NCBI GenBank assembly: GCA_015501605.1
Contig: JADNRZ010000017.1
Coordinates: 1,054,001-1,118,000 of the forward strand
DNA from: Panaeolus papilionaceus
Taxonomy: Eukaryota; Basidiomycota; Agaricomycetes; Agaricales
Length of the DNA stretch: 64,000 nt
Reading direction: 5' to 3'
Part shown: piece by piece, positions 34,702-45,240 of the stretch
Numbering within the stretch: position 1 is the first letter of the stretch
How the letters are laid out: every line of letters begins with the position of its first letter
Notes under the pieces: model-generated
The model's input: the letters and a program-made list of their open reading frames with translations, nothing else
Told to the model about the DNA's origin: nothing
Database searches by the model: none
Position numbers and translations under genes: made by a program

Positions 34702-35927
34702 AGAGATGTGCCAACTTTCAGGACAGTAGCTGCAGGGGATGTGGAGAAATGAAGCCAAAAAAGCGGAGGGAGGAGGAGGAGAAGGAGGATGAAAGGGTGT
34801 TCCCACACTCTAGTACCCAAAATGCGAAATGCAATTGCTCCCTCCACAAGCACAACATTTATGATCTGTCTTCAGATCCTGAAAGTAGACATTTGTAGCT
34901 TTCTGGTGATATATATATGTATAATAAAAAATAGCTAAAAAGCGGTGCAATTAATGCTGCAATATTTGTGGGGGAGGATTAATTAATTAGTGTGGTGTCA
35001 TTAGTGCCTGGAAGCAGATCAGTGATGCCAATTTCCCAAAAAAGCGAAGCTAATTAATGAGGATTGATGAGATTAAATGGGATCAGTGACATCACACTAA
35101 TATTCCTGATCAGGACGAAGATTTGATTTGTAAATAGGGGCTTATTTAATCAATGCACAATAACCAGAGCAGATCTGCTGCTTCTGTGGCCACATTTGGC
35201 AGATTGGACTGCATTAATGGATAGATATAGTGTATACCTTTCTAATGATATATATATCCACCCAAATGGGGCCAAAAGCGAAGCAATATTGAGGAAATAA
35301 TTGTAGTAGGGGGAATAGGGGCTAAAAAAGCGAGCCTGATCTGCTGGGTTGCTGGTACAATTTGGCAGATCGGATGGTGGGATCTTATAGAGGCTGTTAA
35401 TAGCTTTCTAATGATATATAGATCACCTAAAATAGTGCCCAGAGCAGTGCAATATGGAGCAGGATACTGTTTGGGCCAAAGATAGGGGCTTTTCAAGTGA
35501 CCCATGTAAAAAAACATTTTTTAAGAGTCGATAGGGATCATATGTGGGAGGCTGCGTTCAAAATTTCAGCCCAATCGGAGCATAATTGAGCGCACTATTT
35601 ATGATTTATATTATTTTTTCAATTTATTTTGATTTATCGCCAGCAGTGTATTTCCTTAATTGCTCGCCAACCACTGATCCCCCCACCCCGAAAATACCCA
35701 TTCCGGGATCCTGATTTTTTTCTCTACACCCCCATACCCATATCATATCTATCCAACAACATTTGCCCAACCCCCACCCAGCCAGATAAGCCACCAGCCC
35801 CTATCTGGTATCCCCCCATCCATCCCCCCTATCCCCAACCCCCTACCCATCCTCCTACCCCCAGAATATCACCTATTTCACCCCCTATATACCCCTACCC
35901 ATCCCCCTACCCATCCCCCACCCCCGG
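34702..35927 (-). repeat. Foldback element 2, right arm
   Basis: Inverted partner of 32300-33525; outermost part is a run of CCCC(T/A)-rich sequence. Confidence 0.78.
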
Positions 35928-36060
35928 AAATCGTCCCCTACTGTTATTTTACAGGGGACTGTACATGTACAGTCCACTGTAGAACTACAGGTCTGATACA
36001 TGAGTGAGGACTGTACATCTACACTCCTGATATATGAATCTAGCCTCAAAGGGTGTCATC
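35928..36060. repeat. Hairpin-rich repeat ending in CTAGCCTCAAAGGGTG
   Basis: Contains the palindrome GACTGTACATGTACAGTC and further ACTGT/ACAGT words, then ends in CTAGCCTCAAAGGGTG. A diverged copy with the same order lies at 57541-57676. This looks like the terminus of a repeat family next to the left end of the KDZ element. Confidence 0.5.
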
Positions 36061-36205
36061 ATCCCCCCACCATCCCTCCTCGTTTTCGTCATCTTTGTTG
36101 TTGCCATTGCTGCCACATCATCTCCACCTCTCCACCTCCCTCCACCCTGCTGTCGCCGTTGTTGTTGTCTCCCCACCTCTCCTTAACATCCCCCTTGTTT
36201 TCTTC

Positions 36206-36290
36206 ATCAACTGTCTCCCTGTCTCTCCCTCTCCTCTCCTCCTCCCCAACACACCTCGCCTCACTGTTCTCGTTGTGCTTGTCGTTGTTG
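36206..36290 (+). repeat. KDZ element inverted repeat, left
   Basis: Starts at CAACTGTCTCCCTGTCTCTC and runs to GTGCTTGTCGTTGTTG; matches the reverse complement of 48098-48180 almost perfectly. Confidence 0.7.
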
Positions 36291-36527
36291 TCTTTGTCAC
36301 CGTTGCCAATGCTGTTCTCGTTGCCACGTCATCATCATTGTTTGGCTTTGGTGTCACCATTGCCGTGTTGCCTCAATGTTCCCCCTCAACCACGTTGTCG
36401 CCGTTGTCATCTCCTGACCACTCATCACCATCCCTGTCACCATCACCTCCCCCTCCCCTCAGTCCCCTTCAAAGGTCCTCCAACACGCCTCTGTCTCTCT
36501 ACAAGCCACATCACCACCCCCTACAAC

Positions 36528-39500
36528 TCAGCCATCCTCTTCCTCTTCCTCCCCCATCCCATCTACATCCTCATCCTCAGCACCATCTTCATCCCCTGAA
36601 CACTCTCCATCTTCAACCACTTCCAGCAGGATACCGTTTGGAGCCATGGTTGTCCTTTCCTGATTAAACGACTTGAGCGGGGCACCCCACAGAGACTTGA
36701 AATCCACGGCGAGATGGGTGAGGTGGTTAGCCCTGGCTATAGCGTAAGAATTTAGCGCTTCCCGAAGAGCCGAATCGGCAGAGGAAGATCTCAGTGATGC
36801 TTTGGAAAGCCACCACCTTGACTTCCACTCCAAATAAGCCGGAATCCACCCCATCTCTTCCTTCAACAGCATCAACTCCTCCTCCGACCTCATTGACTGC
36901 GATTGACTCTTAGCCCACTCTGCCATCAAGATCGCATCACCCTCTGCGCCCTTCAAAGCCTGCTTCTTCCCAATCCAAATCCACGAAAGCTGATTTGAAG
37001 TATTTCCAGATCCATCCTTTTGACTTCGTTGGTGGGGAAGTAGGGTGAAATTGTTGGCTTGAGACTGGCTGGGTTGATTGGGAGGAGGGTTGGACTGGAG
37101 GCGTTCAACCTGTTCGTCGGTGAGTGTACCTTTCCGTGGTTCAGGTTTCTTGGGTTTTTTGATATCGTCATAGCTTTGGATATCATCGTCCAGGAGTGGC
37201 AGAAGCTCCTTCTCCCAATCGCCAGGGCCAGAAAGCTTCATCTTCATCAACCGTGCATGCCTGTACCTTGACGCCGCCGTTTTGGCCCTTAAAAGCACTC
37301 TGTTGATAATCGCCCGCAACCGCGTACCCTCCTGCTGACCACGAACGTTCTTCGCTTTGAACTTGGCCAGCCGGCTCTTGATACGCAAGACATGGCAAAG
37401 CTTTTCCAACAAACCGTGGCATTGCGCTGTGCGGAGTTTCTCCTCGATTTTGGGGAGGTTGGGAATACATACAAGGTTGCGGTTGTTGTCGTCAATCTTG
37501 GATGGTAGCCAGAGGTCTTGGTTTTCGGGGTTGGCGGCAATTTGTGTGGGTTGGCCGGATTCCTGCCCCTTCTCCTTCAGATACTGCTGTAACCCAGGCA
37601 TGTAGATAGGAAGCATTGACTCCCAAGCCTTGATCCTTGCCCTCAACTGATTCCTCATCTCAACTAAACCGCCTGCCTGAGTTGCGGTAGCCTTGGCGAC
37701 ATTGTCCTTAGCGAATTGTAAAAGCCGACGCCTGTAAATTAAATACATGAGTAAAAATTCGAAAACTGAATGCCCTTTACTTACTGGGTGTCCTCGATTT
37801 CTATTGCTGTGGATAAAAAGGTGCCAGCAGGGGTCTCATGGTACGACACGCCACCCTGTTTAATCCTCTCAGTCTCTTCCTCTGCAAGCTCCCTCTTCGC
37901 CTGCGCCTCTGTCATAGCTAAATGTGCTATTAGCACGTGTAAGAAAAAACGGAGGAAGGGATGACTTACTTGCACCTTGCTCTGCGTTTTCGTAGGGGTT
38001 TTTGGTGGTCTTGGGCACCACCATGTCGTCATCCCAAACGCGGCACACCCGCCCCCATTCCGACACCAACTTGGAACCTATATTATTGGATAGCCCTTGA
38101 TGAGCTTCACGATGGAGGTTCCTATTCGCCAAAGCAACGCGATATTTTCGAAGGGTGCTGCGGCCGAGATTGATGATTTTTTCATAATTCCAAAAATTGA
38201 AATTGTCATCAATGTTGTTGTTACGATTTCCTGGTGCCTGACCCGAAGTGGACTTCCCAAGGTCGTTGTTAGCACCCCATACCCGCTCTGGGACCTCACC
38301 ATCCACCTCTGCTGTGCCGGGAATGTAGTTGAGAGAAAAAACTTGGTGGTTAGCTGCCTCATGGGAAGCTTCATGGAGTTTAGGGACGGCGGGGATGATT
38401 CTTGTGGACTTCGGAATAATGAAGTCTTGGGGCCAGTCATCCTCTGCCATTCGCTTGTCAAGGTTGATGTACCATTGACAAGCTATGTCATAGCTGATCA
38501 GGATGGAAGGCAGACTCTTGAACTGCTGAACTGCGGAGCCAAAGATGTAGTCCATGTTGGAGTACCTGAATGGTGCTTAGAATAGAGTTTCAGGAGGATA
38601 GAAAGCATAAAATAAAGCACCTCTCCCCCTTAACCAAGCTTCCCATTCCCTGCAGTATTACCATCTCTGACCAACCACAAAAAACACCCCCAACACCCGT
38701 GTATCTCAGCCCTGTTGAAAACCTGGTATTTGCTTGGGCAATGGCTTGGAACCCGACGCATGAGCTGACCTGAAGCTGTTGCCATCAGTTCAAGGGTGCG
38801 GGGCATATACCAAAAAGGACTTACATCTGCATCATTGGCACGATTCAGAACATAACCCTCATATGGCTCCCGGGCTACTAAATAAGCCCATCCCATCCCT
38901 AAACCTGGATTTTGGTCGTAGTTGGATACCAAGCGGTTCTTAAGCCGGAAGTTGGCATCCATGCAGACGAAGGCTGTGTTGAGAAAGCTGAAGAAAGGGA
39001 AATGGGGGTCAATGGTTGGATGAAATATATATATAAATATAACCCACCCCTTCTTCTTTGGCAACGTCTGCCACCCCTCCTTCATGTTAACATCGGGAAT
39101 GGGGCAAGAGGGGCACTGTAGCGCCAACTCCCCAGGCTTCGTCCCCTCCGGCCCCTCTGGATGATGCGCTCTACCTCCCCACTTCAACAACATCAGATGC
39201 CTCCATTCCATAGACATACTAAAGAGCTCTCGGTAGCGGGAGGGCGTCTTCTTTAGCCCGGTATGGTCTGACAGTCTCTCCAAGGCGCGATAAAAGTCGT
39301 ATAATGACGATTTTGTTGTGAGCGAAAACTTGTGTAGGTGCCTGAGCAGTTCAAAGGTTGCACACGTCTTGATGACGAGTTGACTGGCAGGGTAAAGCTG
39401 CTGGTGAAGGAGTTGAATGTGCTGCGGTTCACCCCTTCCACATGCACAATATTGAATGTTGACGTCGTGGATGCCGTTTGTGTGGAGAACAAGCATGGAT

Positions 39501-40586
39501 TTATGGCAGGGAGCAGGGGAGGGACAATACAGGCTGCTGTGGTTGAGTTGCACTTTCAAACCGAGGGAGCTGAGGGATACGGGGACAAAATGAGCGTCAG
39601 ACCATTTCTGAAATCCTCTGTTCAATATTGAGAACCTAAGCATGAAAATAAATAGCCAGACATACACACCTGAATCCTATGAAAAGGTAGCCGTCAATGC
39701 TGACGAACACAGCATGACTGGCATGTGAGATTGCGCATGAAGCACTCTGATGCACACCGATAAGCAGCAATCCCAATCTCCTTCTTCTGAGATGATACAC
39801 AGTCTGGGCATTTGGATGTGTGAGCAAAGTCTGCTTGGCCAGCAGACCGAATGACCTTGTCAAGGTATGAGGTCCAGTGGTTCTCCTTCCAAACGCGCAG
39901 TGGACGCTTCTGCATTCAAGAAATCAGTAAGTGGTTCGTAACAATTCGGCAGACATATTGGCTCACCGACACCATTGACCTCTTCTTTTTTTCCTTGCCC
40001 TTGGGAATGGTTGACACCAGCTCCTCCATCACATGCACATTGCACGATGCAAAGTACATCTGTCCATCGGGGTCCAGTGCAAACTCTAAGTCATCCGGGA
40101 TGTCCCACTCAGAGGCATTCTTCCACACGTCATCGCACTCTATCCTGGTCACGGAGGTATTCGAAGAGCAAAAGCTGCCAGCAGGTCCACGGCTGAGTAA
40201 CTTGGCCTCCCGTGCTTCCACAGAGAGATACTCGTCAACGCCAAAATGAATTGTAATATGAGAAGAGCCCCCTTCCAATGCATCCTGAGTGCGTTTGATG
40301 GCATGCTTGACTCCAGATTTCGACATAAATAGAGAAAGCACAGGGTAGATGTTGGGGGAATAGGTTATGATGGGTGTCAAAAACGACGGCTGGCGGCTCA
40401 ACAATGTTGAAAGCAGACCACGTGAGATAGACGGGAAGAGTGGCCCGAATCAACAAACATCACCTCTCAGAATCATCAAACCAATCTGTCAGCAGATGTC
40501 TGTTGCACCACTGCAGGTTGCATTCATATTAGGCTATTAGGTGAGTGTACCACCTTAAATCTATCCATTTCTTCTTCGGTAGCCAT
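36528..40586 (-). pseudogene. KDZ transposase with CxC2-like cysteine cluster (one nonsense codon)
   Basis: Ten exons join in phase: 40586-40554, 40510-40464, 40396-39967, 39909-39670, 39607-39048, 38987-38825, 38769-38621, 38565-37970, 37917-37785, 37731-36528. The total is 1184 codons, interrupted only by TGA at codon 242 (39696-39694), inside QH-stop-RLPFHRIQKW, where Arg is a likely original (CGA to TGA). An N-terminal cysteine cluster (CPDCVSSQKK, CASECF, CQSCC) is followed by a CxC2-type region (IQYCACGRGE). The DDE-type catalytic core has D447 (FVCMDANFRLKNR), D567 (LISYDIACQWY) and E634 (or E631) in DGEVPERVWG; a Lys/Glu-rich helical part and a Glu/Asp-rich tail (GEEEEEDG) follow. The enzyme would cut and paste the surrounding element. 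Confidence 0.88.
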
Positions 40587-40908
40587 GGTGCAGGACAATA
40601 CTCGGGCACGGGAATATATACTCACCTATCTACCAATGCGTCGTTGGACTGGGTGGGTGAAAGGGGTGCAGATAAATACTCGGGCACAGGAATATGATCT
40701 ACCCTCCAATACACTCAGCACGACGACCTGCTCAATCCATTTTTATCTATATATATTATCTTTCTGATCATACATGCACCACAGGTACTTCGCGTATTAA
40801 ATTTGGGCATACTTGGGGAATAAAAAATTAGGTGCGGGTTTCTACTTTAAGACATATGTCTTGTGCTGATTTGATTCAGATAAGATTATACCCTCCTTCA
40901 CTAGAACC

Positions 40909-42445
40909 ATGTCTAACGTCGTCTACGTAGAGTGTCCAACTCTGGACATCGACCAGATTGCAGAAAGAGTTACTCAGGCCGAGTTACTTGATATGCCCGC
41001 CGATGATCTCTACGACCTATTCTCTCTTTCACCGCTATCGTCTGTCGAATCGTCACCAAATGGTAGCCCTGCTCCAAGCCCTGCACCAAGCCTGCCATCA
41101 GCCCCTACCCCAAATGACCTGTACCCCAATTCTGACGCCCTACCTAAAACGACAGCGCCAGCAACACAGGAAGGAAAAGCTGATAGAAGGAAAAGGGCGA
41201 AGAAGCTGAAAGGTTGCGAAAACCGAAAGAAGAAATGCACCGCTCAAGCTCAGGAGCACAAACTCGTGCAACCTCGACCAGAGAGTATACAAAAGCATGT
41301 ACTCGCCAATCCACCTGTCCACGCTAGTAACGACACAGCTGACAGTCCAACTATGAAAGGCAGCTTCATAGGGGGGAGGTCAAAATTTGAGGAGAAGAGG
41401 GTTTATGGATTAGAAGATCTAGTAGGACCTAATGGTTTAGGATTTAAATTAGTCAAATGGGATGGATGGTACGCATGCAATACCTATGCCCCAGAATTTC
41501 ATTCAATTGTATTTCAATACATCTTCGTTAGCACCCCCACCCCCCTTGTAGACTCCAAAAAACGAGTTATTGGCGTTTTAGCTGGTCAGCCTGACACACA
41601 AAGCAAGTGGTCGCCTGTTATTGATGCTGCTGTTGACCTTCTTGAAGGTGCCCGTTTGAAGTGCCATATCAATGATGATGACCTCTTGAATGGCCACCGA
41701 CGAGGCCGTTTTCCAACCCTTCGTTGTGGCATATCACATGGTGGAGGTCAAACCAAACCTACAAACCTTCGAAACACTGCTTGCCACCACCGAATTGTGG
41801 ATGAACTGAATCAATCAGAACCTTTCAAAAGAATTGCAGGGTTTACATCTTGTATGAATTACTTATCTTACAAATTACCCATACATTCCTTAGAATAGTA
41901 CTAATATCTACAACCTTACAGCAGTATTTGCTTCCTGGTCACCAAAGCTGTATGAATACTACGCCCAGACTCTGGAATTGCTGGTTCAGAGCGACCCGGC
42001 ACTGAAAAGGCCCTTCCAACGGAGTGTCTTTTCCACCGTTACATATAATCTGGGACCCTTAACAGTCTGCTTTCCACACAGCAATTTCGCGAACTTGCCA
42101 TTTGGTTGGTGCGCTGTAACTGCATTGGGTAAATTTGACCATAAGAAGGGTGGTCATCTGGTTCTTTGGGACTGTGGCATGGTGATTCAGTTCCCCTCAG
42201 GTTCCACCATCCTGTTTCCCTCCAGACTCATCGCCCACAGCAACACACAAATTGGACCCGCCAAGAGGAGGTATTCATTCATGTCCTATATGGCTGGAGG
42301 TTTATTCCGATGGGTTGATCTTGGCTTCAAGACCATGGACTCATTCAAAGCCAGTCTGTCTCATCAAGAAAAGGCTGAATTTGAGCAATCATTGGCGCTT
42401 CGGTGGGCTTGGGGTCTTTCACTTTTTCAAACTTTATCAAATTAG
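40909..42445 (+). CDS. TET/JBP-family 2-oxoglutarate/Fe(II) dioxygenase with altered iron site
   Basis: Three exons, 40909-41468, 41532-41851 and 41922-42445 (introns 63 and 70 nt), in phase, 467 aa, no stops. The N-terminal 130 residues are Ser/Pro-rich then basic (RRKRAKKLKGCENRKKK). The dioxygenase domain occupies about 250-450. Family members oxidise 5-methylcytosine. Seen: PHSNFANLPFGWCAVTALG (H346-S-N348), GGHLVLWD, FPSGSTILFPS, distal His in AHSNTQI (H399) and the 2-oxoglutarate Arg in RRYSF (R410). The family has HxD at 346-348, so N348 replaces the iron-binding Asp. GAT to AAT here would be a change at the CpG of AGCGAT. The gene diverges from the transposase (323 bases between starts). 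The fold is well supported; activity is doubtful. Confidence 0.87.
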
Positions 42446-43586
42446 TTGCCTAAGGCTCCATTATTGAACACCAATATTACATTTTATCATATGAACTACA
42501 TCTACTATCCTTTATATGTGTTAATCCTTATAAATGAAGCTCTCAATTTGGTGAATGTTGGGGATAATAAAATGAGAGAACAAATCAGGCAAACCCACAC
42601 CATGTCTGGAAAGGGAAATCTGACAACTAATTATTGCTCTGATTTGCTCAGGTGAGTAAAATGATTGATGACTAAATTAGCGCTTCTGGAAAGGGAAAAG
42701 CTGATGACCACTAATTAATTGCATTCAACAGCCACAAATTCATCAGTACATCCCTCTGTCTACTCTATAAACCTCCTCTGGAAAGGGATAAGCTGACAAC
42801 CACTGATTCCTCAGGTCAGTAGATCTTGAGATGCTGGAATGGGAAAAACTGAAACCGCTGATTTCTCAGGTTCCTGCCTCTTGACCGTTTATCGACATTC
42901 GATCAACATTGCCTGGAGAGGGAAAAGCTATCAACCATGAGTGGCTCGCACAACTAAATCTCGAGACCAATTAATATGCATTGAACACACACATCAGGAT
43001 TAGAATCATATTGCATACGAACACAGTCCGTTGAGTCTGTTATTAATTGCAATTAACTGAACGGCTGATCTTCAGATCAATGTGAATGGGTGGACGGCTA
43101 AATTCACCAGGTGCCGAACTGGAATTTCCAGTCCATGTAGTGGGAACAATTGTGCGAAGGGGTTGAATTGCCAGCGAAATACTGACGGACGAACTGGTTT
43201 GTCCGTTTGCCTTCTCAAGTCCATTGAGTAATTGGTCTTGGATCCGAGGCCTGTAATTTTCTGTTAATTTTTTTTCTTCGGTTTCACTTCCCGAAGACCT
43301 TCTCTCAAATTTTGAATATGCCCATGGTCCGGTATGAGGCAATTGGAAAAATTAATAGGCTTCTCATGCTGTAAACCCAATATATGTAAGGGTCGTTAGA
43401 TGGTCGGTTCCATTTTGCTGACAAATGGAAATTCAACCAGAAAACAGCATTAAACTGATAAAACCATAAAGATTATGTATTTGAAATTTAGATTAAGTAA
43501 GTTCCTATGTATCTAGAGAGATGGGGTTTATGTATTTGAAATTTAGATCAAGTAAGTTCCTATGTATCTAGAGGAGGTTTTGTGAA
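42446..43586. repeat. Non-coding spacer between convergent genes with two repeat clusters
   Basis: At about 42606-42945 a diverged unit like CTGGAAAGGGAAAAGCTGAC followed by AACCACTGATT..CTCAGG recurs four to five times. At 43474-43573 a 55-base unit (TATGTATTTGAAATTTAGAT...) occurs twice in tandem with one difference. No gene is seen. The spacer separates the 3' end of the dioxygenase gene from the 3' end of the minus-strand acidic-protein gene and could act as a terminator or end-processing region. Confidence 0.6.
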
Positions 43587-44900
43587 CTAGTCGTCCATTT
43601 CATAGTCGGAAATGTTGGATCCTTCACATGAAGATGAGTCAGGGGGTAATTCATCATCAGAGTCAAGCTGGTCAATTTCCTCCTCATCATCACTGATGCT
43701 GGCCAGACCCGGCATATCGGGGTCGGTTTCATAGCCGAGCTCATTGACCATATCAGAGTCGGAGTCTTCAGAGGGTGAAGATGCTGTGGAGGTTGGTGCC
43801 AAGTTGTCATGGGGGTGGTGTTGGAAGCCATGCTTTGAGCAGAGTCGGTTTCGGAATTGCTGTCATCTACGAGAGTAATGCCGTTTCTGTTGGTGTGGTG
43901 ATTTCTCCAATAAAAGCGTAATGAACCATGGGTCCTCCAGCTCAAGAAAGTGATGGATGGTTGGAACGGGGCATGCCGACGGTATGGTGGAAGGCGCTCT
44001 TGAGGATCCACAAATCCGATGGGACGGAATTCAAATGGGGGAGGGGCCTCGTAGGGGGGTGGAGGGATGTTGAGGTTGGATTGAACATTCTCACTGTTAG
44101 CAGTGACGGTGATGGCAGGGCCTGAAGTGGTGGGGGGTTGTTCATCGGCTAATGGAAGGGCAGGTGATTCAATGGAGGGTTGAATGACAGGCGGTTCAAC
44201 TGAGGATGGAATGATGAGCGGTTCAACTGAAGATGAAATGATGGGCAGTTCAGCTGAAGATGGAATGGCGTTGCTGCCAGTGTCGAGAGCAGGGTTGAGT
44301 CCTTCAATGAGAGCTGGTGGGATGGGAGGATTTCCATGGGTAGGGCATGTAGCGCATGTACAACCTGTAGTGGTCAATGGCTGGGGGATCTGGAGGGTGG
44401 GGTTGTGAAGCATGGGTCGTTGCATGGACTCTCTATCCAACCGAGCCAAGCTCCTCTGGTACATGGCTTCAAAGGCAGGGTCGTCGGCTACTGTTGGAGG
44501 CGTGCGGGAATTTAAGAAATGGAGGATCCGTTGGTGTTGAGTAATATATTGTTGATAATTGTACCCTATTTAAGATCAGCAAGGGCAAGATGAATTGAAG
44601 TTGTAAAGAGAGTTCATACCTGCAGAGAGATCGTTGTTGAAAGCCGACAGCATAGTGAGACGGTTTGAGAGGCTAGATGAGGATGCACGGTTGTCTTTGG
44701 TGGATGTTTGCACCATATCTTATAGCAAACGGTTTGAGGGTAGCGATACCAGACTCTGTGAATCTTGATCAAGTGAACGTAACACCATGTAATTTTTTCT
44801 GTGCCATACACAAAGTTAGTATGTTCCGGTCTTCGGTATTGAGAGTCATAATCGACTGACAAATTTCATGTACTTTGAAGTTTTTTTTTGAGGGAGGGGG
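43587..44900 (-). CDS. Unknown Pro-rich protein with acidic C terminus, within KDZ element
   Basis: Probable multi-exon gene. A long frame (about 44464-43930) reads MYQRSLARLDRESMQRPMLH and then Pro-rich sequence including NIPPPPYEAPPPFEFRPIGF and ERLPPYRRHAPF. A likely intron (about 43862-43930, donor after CCCATG, acceptor GATGACAG) joins it to a last exon QFRNRLCSKHGFQHHPHDN, then a strongly acidic tail (SPSEDSDSDMVNELGYETD...) ending SDYEMDD at 43587. Upstream exons on the minus strand to about 45050 (for example DWLDWIDVKNKVGRYYEGGA) may belong to it, but I could not fix the start. Family not recognised. Its place between the dioxygenase and HMG-type genes suggests it is part of the element's gene set. 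Confidence 0.5.
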
Positions 44901-45240
44901 TGGGGAGAAGGGGGGGTACCCAATTGCTAGGTTTCCTTCCTGAACCCATCCTCCTTTCTCTCCATAACCCTCTTCTACTGGATACCTTGAAGTTAGAGCT
45001 CCTCCTTCGTAATATCGCCCCACCTTGTTCTTGACGTCTATCCAATCCAACCAATCTCGGTTTTCTTCCCCACTGTAGTCCTTTAAAGTTCAGAGTAAGT
45101 CTTCATCAATGTCGAGAATAATCTAGAGCTTACCTGTCTCTCTTTTTTTATAGTTTTGTGCCATAGAACGGCTGCTTGTGGTCTTCCAAGGTTCGTCTGC
45201 TTTCCATTAATATTGCTGTCAGTTGCAGTGAATACTCACC

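Larger units (their letters stand above)
32300..35927. mobile_element. Foldback element 2: 3.6-kb unit with about 1.2-kb inverted arms
   Basis: Left arm about 32300-33525 and right arm about 34702-35927 pair as i + j = 68227. Pairing is gap-free and tight from about 32433 to 33506; outside this the pairing becomes imperfect within C/G-rich runs. The centre (33526-34701) is non-coding. Arms carry modules with TATATATCATTAGAAAGC (about 32810, 32970, 33306), and the inner 200 bases resemble those of foldback element 1. Open frames in the arms are mirrored on the opposite strand and are not genes. Confidence 0.78.

Noticed and set aside
32326..35982. Mirrored open frames including a Pro-rich one
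   Set aside because: Same reason: arms of foldback element 2, with C/G-run translation products.
36000..36667. Two long plus-strand open frames rich in Ser/Pro/His
   Set aside because: They lie in the CT-rich terminal repeat of the KDZ element and antisense to the transposase 3' end; composition is low complexity and no domain is visible.
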